A stretch of 6,157 nucleotides of DNA from Actinomycetota bacterium (GTDB taxonomy: Bacteria; Actinomycetota; Actinomycetes; Actinomycetales; Microbacteriaceae). The DNA is taken from contig WLDR01000089.1 in assembly GCA_009704705.1 (NCBI GenBank), positions 1-6,157 of the forward strand, read 5' to 3'. The notes below the pieces were generated by a model. It saw only the letters and a program-made list of their open reading frames with translations. It had not been told where the DNA came from and searched no databases. Within the stretch, counting starts at the first letter, position 1. Every line of letters begins with the position of its first letter. This document shows positions 1-5,359 of the stretch, in pieces. The translations under genes were made by a program, and so were the position numbers.

Positions 1-162
1 AATCAGGTCAGCACCGTGACGCTGTCGAAGCCATTCGACGGTTCGTTCAGCTCTCGACTCGTCGTAGTCAGTGACAATCAATTTTTCGAAAAATGAACGT
101 CGTGCGGCAATTTTTGCGATGGCGTCACCGACGCCACCCGAACCAACGAGAAGGATACGCAT
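1..162 (-). CDS. Saccharopine dehydrogenase-like NAD(P)-binding protein, N-terminal fragment
   Basis: The minus strand reads 54 codons from an ATG at 162-160 to the window edge without a stop. The protein begins MRILLVGSGGVGDAIAKIAA, a beta-strand followed by a GxGGVG dinucleotide-binding loop, as at the start of a Rossmann fold. An acidic end of the second strand follows (IVTDYDESRAER, residues 29-40). A very N-terminal fingerprint followed by a YDxSRAE-like segment is typical of the saccharopine dehydrogenase/reductase family, which acts on amino-acid substrates such as saccharopine or carboxynorspermidine. Only the cofactor-binding start is visible, so substrate and pathway cannot be inferred. 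There is no Shine-Dalgarno sequence before the ATG. A TAGCGT -10-like hexamer ends six bases upstream, suggesting leaderless expression. The Nramp gene diverges from it with only 30 bp between starts. Other Rossmann dehydrogenase families remain possible. Confidence 0.7.
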   Translation of the reverse strand, partial: MRILLVGSGGVGDAIAKIAARRSFFEKLIVTDYDESRAERTVEWLRQRHGADLI

Positions 163-168
163 ATCGCC

Positions 169-197
169 ACGCTATCGCCCTAGTGTGGAAAGGTGAA
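169..197 (-). promoter_or_regulatory. Putative leaderless promoter of the saccharopine dehydrogenase-like gene
   Basis: On the minus strand a TAGCGT hexamer (174-169, fits TANNNT) is followed by six bases and then the ATG at 162. A TTCACC hexamer (197-192) sits 17 bp upstream and matches four of six positions of TTGACA. This spacing would put the transcription start on or within a base of the start codon. The -35 element lies inside the first codons of the divergent transporter gene. The sequence match is direct; promoter function is inference. Confidence 0.4.
181..186 (+). promoter_or_regulatory. Putative leaderless -10 element of the Nramp transporter gene
   Basis: TAGTGT (fits TANNNT) ends six bases before the GTG start at 193. 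The intervening bases GGAAAG directly abut the GTG, which is too close for a normal Shine-Dalgarno interaction. A leaderless mRNA beginning at the GTG is therefore plausible. I see no convincing -35 hexamer 16-18 bp upstream. The element is 6 bp from the opposing -10 of the divergent gene, so the two promoters probably interfere with each other or are co-regulated. Confidence 0.4.
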
Positions 198-1425
198 GCG
201 AGTTTTACGGGCGTTGCCATTGATTGGTCCCGCCCTCGTTGCGGGCGTGGCCTACCTCGACCCGGGAAACGTGGCCAGCAACATGACTGCTGGTGCACGT
301 TATGGTTACCTCTTGGTTTGGGTCGTCGTCTCGGCGAACCTTGTGGCCTGGCTGGTTCAATATCTCTCGGCGAAGCTTGGTCTTGCGTCAGGCAAGAGTC
401 TCACCGAGCACATTGGCGAGCGACTGCACTCACGATGGGTTCGACTCGCCTTTTGGGCGCAGGCCGAACTCGCCGCGATGGCAACGTATGTTGCCGAAAT
501 CATCGGTGGAGCAATTGCACTCAATCTGCTGTTCGGATTGCCGCTTCTGCTTGGCGGGCTCATCACTGCCGGTGTCTCGCTTGCGATCTTGAGTCTGCAC
601 AACCGCGTCAGTCTGCGTTCGTTTGAGTGGGCAATCATCGCGTTGCTCGCCATTATCGCCGTCGGTTTTCTTGCTGCCCTCTTCGTACGCGCTCCGGACT
701 GGGGCGACGTGGCCGGCGGTCTCGTTCCGCAGTTCGCCGGAACGGATTCCGTCTTGTTGGCCGCTTCGATTGTGGGCGCGACCGTCATGCCGCACGCAAT
801 CTATGCGCACTCGGCGTTGATGCGCGATCGCTTCGCGCACATCCCTCGCCAGGAGCGCTCGCACGCGCTCTTTTCGACACGCATTGACGTCACAATCGCT
901 CTCTTCACGGCCGGGGTGATCAACTTGGCGATGTTAATAATTGGTGCGGTGACACTGACGCCCCTCGTTAACGGAATGGATGCGTCGGAAACTCCCAGCC
1001 TCAACGACATTTACGCGGCGTTGGGCTCGGCGCTCGGTCCGGCCATTGCGGTGTTGTTCGCGGTCGCTTTGCTGGCCAGCGGTCTCGCGTCATCATCCGT
1101 TGCCAGTTATGCCGGCGCTGACATCATGCACGGCTTGATCCGCCGAAACATTCCGCTGTGGCTGAGGCGCACCATTCCCGCCGTACCGGCGATTATTCTT
1201 CTCGGCATCGGTGCGAATCCGGTGTGGATGCTCGTGCTCTCGCAGGTCGTGTTGTCATTCGCCATCCCGCTCGCGCTCGTGCCCCTCATCCGCCTGACCA
1301 GCGAATTCAAGACGATGGGCGACCTCACGAACACCCGGCTCACCACAATCGCCGCGGTCGTTGTTGCGGTCTTGCTGGTTGCGCTCAACGGTTGGCTCAT
1401 CGTGCTTCTCGTTTCCGGAGGGTAG
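193..1425 (+). CDS. mntH: Nramp-family divalent metal (Mn2+/Fe2+) transporter, MntH type
   Basis: A 410-residue integral membrane protein with about eleven hydrophobic segments. It is expected to import Mn2+ (and possibly Fe2+) by proton-coupled symport across the cytoplasmic membrane. The two family signatures are visible. DPGN at residues 23-26 forms the unwound TM1 half of the metal site. GATVMPH at 195-201 forms the TM6 half, with M199 as the usual metal-contacting methionine and H201 as the conserved histidine. The segment LASGLASSSVASYAG (294-308) matches the family's SGxSSSxxGxxAGQ signature, but the usual Gln is Ala309. SQVVLSFAIPLALVPL (350-365) is the conserved late-helix motif with Gln351. 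The length fits bacterial members; the N-terminal tail is short. An in-frame TAG at 181-183 means GTG 193 is the first possible start; TTG 214 or 220 would also leave the DPGN helix intact. No MntR or Fur box is obvious upstream. The mntH symbol is by family; metal preference is not proven. Confidence 0.92.
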   Translation: MKRVLRALPLIGPALVAGVAYLDPGNVASNMTAGARYGYLLVWVVVSANLVAWLVQYLSAKLGLASGKSLTEHIGERLHSRWVRLAFWAQAELAAMATYVAEIIGGAIALNLLFGLPLLLGGLITAGVSLAILSLHNRVSLRSFEWAIIALLAIIAVGFLAALFVRAPDWGDVAGGLVPQFAGTDSVLLAASIVGATVMPHAIYAHSALMRDRFAHIPRQERSHALFSTRIDVTIALFTAGVINLAMLIIGAVTLTPLVNGMDASETPSLNDIYAALGSALGPAIAVLFAVALLASGLASSSVASYAGADIMHGLIRRNIPLWLRRTIPAVPAIILLGIGANPVWMLVLSQVVLSFAIPLALVPLIRLTSEFKTMGDLTNTRLTTIAAVVVAVLLVALNGWLIVLLVSGG

Positions 1426-1473
1426 CCGGGGTCCTGCGCAAGCCTGCCGTCGACCGACGTTCGACCAACGCAG

Positions 1474-1503
1474 AAGGCGCCACCCACAACCGGGTGACGC
1501 CTT
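1474..1503 (-). terminator. Hairpin terminator of the rplJ-rplL operon, possibly bidirectional
   Basis: A 12-bp stem with one internal mismatch (1474-1485 against 1492-1503) encloses a 6-nt loop. It lies 21 nt beyond the rplL stop codon on the minus strand and 48 nt beyond the transporter stop on the plus strand. The stem is GC-rich, but no clear U-tract follows on either strand, as is common for actinobacterial terminators. It is the only strong hairpin between these convergent genes, so it may serve both. The pairing is seen; termination is inferred from position. Confidence 0.6.
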
Positions 1504-1524
1504 GCGCGTGAAAGGTAGAAAAGA

Positions 1525-1917
1525 CTACTTGAGCGTGACCTTGGCGCCGGCGCCTTCGAGGGCTTCCTTTGCCTTCTCTGCTGCGTCCTTCTTTGCACCT
1601 TCGAGGATGGTCGCAGGAGCGCCATCAACGAGAGCCTTTGCTTCGCCGAGTCCAAGGTTGGTCAGCGTACGGACCTCCTTGATGACAGCGATCTTGTTGG
1701 CACCTGCCTCGTCTAGAACGACGTCGAATGCGTCCTTCTCTTCAGCAGCCTCAGCGCCAGCGCCGCCGCCGCCAGCCGGAGCTGCAGCAGCTACAGCAAC
1801 GGGAGCTGCAGCGGTAACTTCGAAGGTCTCCTCGAAAGCCTTGACGAACTCGCTGAGTTCGATGAGCGAAAGCTCCTTGAAAGCCTCGATGAGCTGCTCG
1901 GTGGTGAGCTTAGCCAT
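1525..1917 (-). CDS. rplL: 50S ribosomal protein bL12 (L7/L12)
   Basis: A 130-residue acidic stalk protein that binds as dimers to uL10 and recruits and activates translational GTPases on the large ribosomal subunit. Residues 1-33 form the dimerisation domain (LTTEQLIEAFKELSLIELSEF region). Residues 34-58 are an Ala/Gly-rich flexible hinge. Residues 59-130 are the globular C-terminal domain, with the conserved KIAVIKEVR...LGLGEAKALVDGAP core (75-101) that contacts elongation factors. Length and organisation are normal for the family. The ATG at 1917 is preceded by a strong AAGGAG (1929-1924) at 6-nt spacing. The gene follows rplJ with a 47-nt gap and ends just before the hairpin at 1474-1503. 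bL12 is made in excess over uL10, consistent with its own strong ribosome-binding site. Confidence 0.98.
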   Translation of the reverse strand: MAKLTTEQLIEAFKELSLIELSEFVKAFEETFEVTAAAPVAVAAAAPAGGGGAGAEAAEEKDAFDVVLDEAGANKIAVIKEVRTLTNLGLGEAKALVDGAPATILEGAKKDAAEKAKEALEGAGAKVTLK

Positions 1918-1964
1918 GATTGTCTCCTTGTTGAATCGGTTGAATTACTCGCAACTAGCGGGTG

Positions 1965-2474
1965 CTAGCCGTTTTGCTTTGCACGCAACGCGTCGACCGT
2001 GCGAACGGCCTTCGAGAGCGGTGCGTTGAACAGGTAGGCGGCACCGAACAGCGAGGCCTTGGCAGCGCCGGCGAACTTCGCCAACAGCACTTCCCGGGAC
2101 TCAAGATCGGCCAGCTTGTTGACCTCAGCGGCGTCGATAGCGCGGCCATCGAAATAGCCACCCTTCATGACGAGCAGAGGGTTGGCCTTGGCAAAGGCAC
2201 GCAGCGACTTAGCAACCGCGATGGCGTCGCCGTGCACGAATGCGATGGCGGACGGACCTACGAGCTGGTCGTTGAGACCTTCGATTCCTGCCTTAGCGGC
2301 AGCAATCTTGGTCAGCGTGTTCTTCACCACGGCGTACGTCGCGTCTGCACGGATGCCTGAACGCAGCTCTTTGAGCTGAGCAACCGTGAGGCCGCGGTAC
2401 TCGGTAAGCAGAACGGCGTTCGAACTCTGGAACAGTTCCGTGAGTTCGGTGACCGAGGCTTCCTTGTTCGCCAT
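1965..2474 (-). CDS. rplJ: 50S ribosomal protein uL10
   Basis: A 169-residue protein that anchors the ribosomal stalk. Its N-terminal domain binds 23S rRNA at the GTPase-associated centre, and its C-terminal helix carries bL12 dimers. Recognisable segments are LTEYRGLTVAQLKELR (23-38), VVKNTLTKIA (49-58), LVGPSAIAFVHGD (71-83), KGGYFDGRAID (104-114) and the bL12-binding helix region (about 127-169). The ATG at 2474 is preceded by AGGAG (2483-2479) with a 4-nt spacer. rplL follows in the usual order. A CTAGC-GGGT-GCTAG hairpin (1955-1968) overlaps the stop codon but is short. Transcription comes from its own upstream promoter because rplK-rplA is absent here. The long leader with an intrinsic terminator indicates feedback attenuation by the uL10-bL12 complex. 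Confidence 0.98.
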   Translation of the reverse strand: MANKEASVTELTELFQSSNAVLLTEYRGLTVAQLKELRSGIRADATYAVVKNTLTKIAAAKAGIEGLNDQLVGPSAIAFVHGDAIAVAKSLRAFAKANPLLVMKGGYFDGRAIDAAEVNKLADLESREVLLAKFAGAAKASLFGAAYLFNAPLSKAVRTVDALRAKQNG

Positions 2475-2554
2475 GGCTCTCCTAATGGTGGTGATAGTGA
2501 CCTGAGAGCGGATGCTCCCCGTCGTGTACCCATCCCCCTGGAACCGGCCCCAAC

Positions 2555-2583
2555 AAAAAAGCTCTGACGCAAATGGTCAGAGC
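2555..2583 (-). terminator. Intrinsic terminator/attenuator in the rplJ leader
   Basis: On the minus strand an 8-bp perfect stem (GCTCTGAC at 2583-2576 with GTCAGAGC at 2568-2561) encloses a 7-nt loop and is followed directly by six T residues (2560-2555). It lies 80 nt upstream of the rplJ start and points towards it. It therefore cannot be the terminator of an upstream same-strand gene, since the neighbouring upstream gene is divergent. This makes it a premature terminator controlling rplJL readthrough, as expected for L10-leader attenuation. In the 80 nt between it and rplJ (2475-2554) I see only G-rich runs, a possible GGATG/CATCC hairpin and the ribosome-binding site. Confidence 0.8.
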
Positions 2584-2698
2584 ACGAACGACTGCGGAAC
2601 AATCGAAATACTTCTTCACACCTGCGCGGGTGCCTCTTGGAAAGAGAGCCTTAGCCGTGAACTGCGAGAGAACACGAGACCAGCGGTCTTTGGTACGT
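2555..2698 (-). promoter_or_regulatory. Probable ribosomal protein L10 leader (autoregulatory 5' UTR element)
   Basis: The untranslated region of about 220 nt upstream of rplJ is the position of the L10 leader (Rfam L10_leader class), which binds uL10-bL12. Read on the minus strand, the start contains CCAAAGACCGCTGGTC (2692-2677). The bases ACCA/TGGT can pair around a purine-rich loop, and flanking CACG/CGTG can extend the hairpin. A second block, AAGAGGCACCCGCGCAGGTG (2638-2619), carries the GAGG and GCAGGTG words I associate with this leader family. The element ends in a perfect intrinsic terminator. An open reading frame crosses the region but resembles no protein and is not called. Identity is by memory of the family and by position; a covariance-model search would settle it. 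Confidence 0.65.
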
Positions 2699-2702
2699 GC
2701 CA

Positions 2703-2732
2703 AGATTACGGGATTCGGAAGGCGGAAACCAA
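2703..2732 (-). promoter_or_regulatory. Candidate rplJ-rplL promoter
   Basis: The minus strand shows TTGGTT (2732-2727), an 18-bp spacer and TAATCT (2708-2703). The -10 matches TANNNT and the -35 matches the TTG of TTGACA. Transcription would start near 2698-2696, immediately before the conserved leader hairpin, which supports the assignment. The remaining intergenic DNA up to the kinase start (2733-2828) must hold the divergent kinase promoter. A TAGACT hexamer at 2738-2743 is the only weak plus-strand -10 candidate I see. Confidence 0.4.
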
Positions 2733-2828
2733 ATCGATAGACTGATATCTCCCTCCCTTAGTCATTCTTTGGCGCGCTGTCGTGGCTTTTTCGCCTGGCG
2801 CACCATCTGAAGATTGGTTCGTCAAGAC

Positions 2829-3836
2829 GTGAATGCTGTTGTGACCCTGACCCCGGCTCCGGTGCTCGACCGCACCTATTTGGCCGAATCGCTCACGCCC
2901 GGCAAGGTGAACCGCTCGTACGAGGTTCACGAATACATGAGCGGCAAGGGGCTCAACGTTGCCCGCACACTGCACCTCGCGAGGCAGCCTGTCGCGGCCA
3001 TCCTGCCCATCGGCATGCAGGATCAGTACTTGCTTTTTTCGACGCCGTTCCCCCAGATTCTGCGCATCATGCCGGTTGCCGGCCGCGTTCGCGTGAACAC
3101 CACGGTCGTCGAACGCGGTGGTCGCACGACAAACATCAACCAGAATCCCTATCCGTTCAGCCAGGAAGACTGGAGGAACGTGGTCGAACTAACCCTCGAA
3201 CAGGTCAGCGACATGAGTGCGGACTGGCTCGTCGTTTCGGGTATGCACCCCAAGATGAACGAGGATGGTCTTCCAATCGACCTGACGGAACTCTTCGATC
3301 GCGCGCGCGAGATGGGCGCCCGTGTTGGCCTCGACACGTCCGGCCCAGAGCTCATGAACTGGTCGCGAAGTGGCCACGTAAACCTCATCAAGCCGAACGC
3401 CGATGAACTGGCATCGCTGGTTGGCCGCCCGCTGAGCACCCTGGGCGAAGCAATCGATGCGGGTCACGAACTCATCGACAGCGGCATCGAAATCGCCCTG
3501 GTCAGCCTCGGTGGCGACGGCGCACTCGGAATAACCGCAGACGAGGTGGTCTGGGGTAAGGCGGTTGCCCCCACTGTGATCAACACCACGGGTGCTGGCG
3601 ACGCGTTCATGGCTGGCTTCATGAACTCGGTCGTGCAGGCGAACTCAAGCCGTGAACACGGCGAGCTGGCCAAACTCGACCTGCGCGCAGGAATCGCAAA
3701 CGCGTGCTCGTGGGGCGCTCTTGCCGTTTCATTGCCCACCACGCTCATCTCGTCGTTCGAGAAAGCCCCGACGACAGAGATTCGTGACGTCGACCGTGAT
3801 TACGAACTGACCGAACCGGCGAGTCCCCGCTTCTAG
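2829..3836 (+). CDS. PfkB-family sugar kinase, 1-phosphofructokinase type
   Basis: A 335-residue cytoplasmic ribokinase-fold kinase of the 1-phosphofructokinase/tagatose-6-phosphate kinase group, which phosphorylates sugar phosphates with ATP. Numbering from GTG 2829: an N-terminal strand ending TPAPVLDRTY (8-17) with substrate-contacting D14; PfkB signature SGKGLNVAR (38-46); lid region RVRVNTTV (86-93); LDTSG (168-172); LIKPNADEL (186-194); LGGDGAL (227-233); and signature 2 TTGAGDAF (253-260) with the GAGD anion hole and catalytic base D258. The start is chosen because family members begin a few residues before this strand. TTG 2814 is in frame and would add five residues; an in-frame TGA at 2808 excludes anything earlier. 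Neither start has a good ribosome-binding site. The motif after TT (101-109) reads NINQNPYP where relatives usually have a xINxxG form. No fructose PTS gene is adjacent, so the substrate is uncertain. Confidence 0.85.
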   Translation: MNAVVTLTPAPVLDRTYLAESLTPGKVNRSYEVHEYMSGKGLNVARTLHLARQPVAAILPIGMQDQYLLFSTPFPQILRIMPVAGRVRVNTTVVERGGRTTNINQNPYPFSQEDWRNVVELTLEQVSDMSADWLVVSGMHPKMNEDGLPIDLTELFDRAREMGARVGLDTSGPELMNWSRSGHVNLIKPNADELASLVGRPLSTLGEAIDAGHELIDSGIEIALVSLGGDGALGITADEVVWGKAVAPTVINTTGAGDAFMAGFMNSVVQANSSREHGELAKLDLRAGIANACSWGALAVSLPTTLISSFEKAPTTEIRDVDRDYELTEPASPRF

Positions 3837-5356
3837 CGAGTGCCCGGCTCACGGGGCAACGTGACCGTAAAGACGGTGCGCCCCTTGCGTGAGGTCACGT
3901 CGACAGTGCCGCGATGAGCCGTGACGACCGCGTGAACGATGGCGAGACCGAGTCCGGTGCTTCCCGTTGCGCGCGTGCGCGAGGAATCGCCTCGACTGAA
4001 CCGCTCGAACAACGTGGGCAGCTGTGTGGCCGGGATACCCGGGCCGTTGTCACTGACTGTAAGTTGCGCATCCGTCGCCGTTTCTGACAGCCCGACCGTG
4101 ACGATTGTGCCTGTCGGGGTGTGAACGCGGGCGTTTGCGAGGAGGTTGACAACAACCTGATGCAGGCGTGATGAATCTCCCGTGACGACAACGGGTTGGT
4201 CAGAAAGTTCGATTTTCCACTCATGTTCGGGCCCGGCAGCGTGGGCATCCGAAACGCAATCAAGCACAATGCGCGTGAGATCGACCGGCTTGGCGTCGAG
4301 TTCCCGCCCTTCGTCGAGACGCGCCAGAAGTAGCAGGTCTTCGACAAGACCGGTCATTCGAGTGGCTTCGGATTCAATGCGAGCCAGCGAGTGCACGGTA
4401 TCGGTGGGCAGCTTGGCGCCACTTCGACGAGTGAGCTCTGCGTATCCGCGGATCGACGCGAGTGGCGTGCGCAGTTCGTGGCTCGCATCAGACACAAATT
4501 GCCGCACCTTGTCTTCACTAGCTTGGCGGGCGGCGAGCGCTCGACCGATGTGCCCGAGCATCTTGTTCAACGCCATGCCCACTCGCCCAACTTCGGTGCG
4601 GTCGTCCATGTCCGGAAGCTGCACCTCATCGAGTGCGGTCGCGTCTGTGTCGAGGGGCAGGCGACTCACTCGCGACGCCGTTGCTGCGACGACTTCGAGG
4701 GGTCGCAGTGCGTAGCCCACGAGCGCGCGGCCGGCAAGGATTGCGCCGACGAGTCCGAGGGCAGAGACCACAACAATTACAAGAACAAGCCGCGCTGTAA
4801 CCGCGTCCACTTCGGTCATGGGCAGGCCAATGACCAGCTTCTCGCCAGTACTCGCGGGAACTGCCAAAACGCGATAGTCGCCCTCGGAACGGATGTTGAC
4901 CGTTTTTGGTCGGGCACCAATGCTCTGCGACGAGAGCCGCGTAGCATCACTCGACTCAATGAGATTTACCTGGCCGTTGCTTGCGAGTAGACCCGCCGTG
5001 ACAACTCCAGTCACATCGACAACTGCGATCAGTGTGCCCGCCTGTTGTCCGGGTGCGAGAAGTGCGCCTTCAGTGTTCTCGCGGTCACGGTCACGGTTGT
5101 GGCCACCATCGCGATCGCCTGGCATCGACTCTCCACCAGCGCCGCCGACTGCAGCCTGAGACCGCACGATGGCTTGTTGCAATTGAAGGTCGAGTCGATC
5201 GATCAAAAATCCGCGAAGTGCCACGACACTGACCAGCCCGATGAGCACGGTCGCCAGTGCGAGAAGAGCGGCGACCGTGACAGTCAGTCGCCGCTTGAGT
5301 GTCCACGAGCGAGGGCTCGTGAGCATCCCGACGTCTTTCGTGTTCGATTCCGACAC
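3833..5356 (-). CDS. Two-component sensor histidine kinase (HAMP-HisKA-HATPase)
   Basis: A 507-residue membrane-bound kinase that should phosphorylate the adjacent response regulator. It has TM1 at about residues 24-48, an extracytoplasmic sensor loop at about 50-187, TM2 at about 189-212 and a HAMP linker at about 210-270. HisKA carries SHELRTP (292-298) with phospho-acceptor H293. The ATPase domain has an N-box with N404 and N408, G1 DNGPG (436-440), F-box LFERF (449-453) and G2 GSTGLGLAIV (465-474). All catalytic motifs are intact. The sensor loop contains a strikingly charged stretch rich in D, R, N and G (81-93). The GTG start at 5356 lies 3 nt after the regulator stop, implying translational coupling. 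An in-frame ATG at codon 11 (5326) is an alternative start. The architecture fits PhoR/TcrY-type kinases; the signal is unknown. Its stop overlaps the convergent kinase gene's stop within CTAG. Confidence 0.95.
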   Translation of the reverse strand: MSESNTKDVGMLTSPRSWTLKRRLTVTVAALLALATVLIGLVSVVALRGFLIDRLDLQLQQAIVRSQAAVGGAGGESMPGDRDGGHNRDRDRENTEGALLAPGQQAGTLIAVVDVTGVVTAGLLASNGQVNLIESSDATRLSSQSIGARPKTVNIRSEGDYRVLAVPASTGEKLVIGLPMTEVDAVTARLVLVIVVVSALGLVGAILAGRALVGYALRPLEVVAATASRVSRLPLDTDATALDEVQLPDMDDRTEVGRVGMALNKMLGHIGRALAARQASEDKVRQFVSDASHELRTPLASIRGYAELTRRSGAKLPTDTVHSLARIESEATRMTGLVEDLLLLARLDEGRELDAKPVDLTRIVLDCVSDAHAAGPEHEWKIELSDQPVVVTGDSSRLHQVVVNLLANARVHTPTGTIVTVGLSETATDAQLTVSDNGPGIPATQLPTLFERFSRGDSSRTRATGSTGLGLAIVHAVVTAHRGTVDVTSRKGRTVFTVTLPREPGTR

Positions 5357-5359
5357 GGA

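Noticed and set aside
93..626. Plus-strand 177-codon frame overlapping the Nramp gene start
   Set aside because: Arg/His/Cys-rich translation without domains, overlapping the clearly real transporter in another frame and antisense to the dehydrogenase start.
1741..1830. Repetitive GCAGC/GCC-rich stretch considered as a DNA repeat
   Set aside because: It is the Ala/Gly-rich hinge of bL12, a normal low-complexity protein segment of the family.
1955..1968. CTAGC-GGGT-GCTAG inverted repeat at the rplJ stop codon, considered as an rplJ terminator
   Set aside because: The stem is only 5 bp with no T-tract on the minus strand, and rplL must be co-transcribed. At most it is a minor mRNA structure.
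1361..2029. Long plus-strand frame opposite rplL and rplJ
   Set aside because: It is antisense to well-recognised ribosomal protein genes, and its Ala/Ser/Pro-rich translation is the usual shadow of GC-rich coding sequence.
2482..2703. Minus-strand open reading frame of 73 codons across the rplJ leader
   Set aside because: It starts with TTG with no ribosome-binding site, overlaps the leader hairpins and the attenuator, has a His-rich random-looking tail and resembles no family. The structured leader explains the region better.
4391..4990. Plus-strand frame of 199 codons opposite the histidine kinase
   Set aside because: The minus-strand kinase is intact with all catalytic motifs. The opposite frame has no recognisable domain, no ribosome-binding site, and codon patterns of an antisense shadow.
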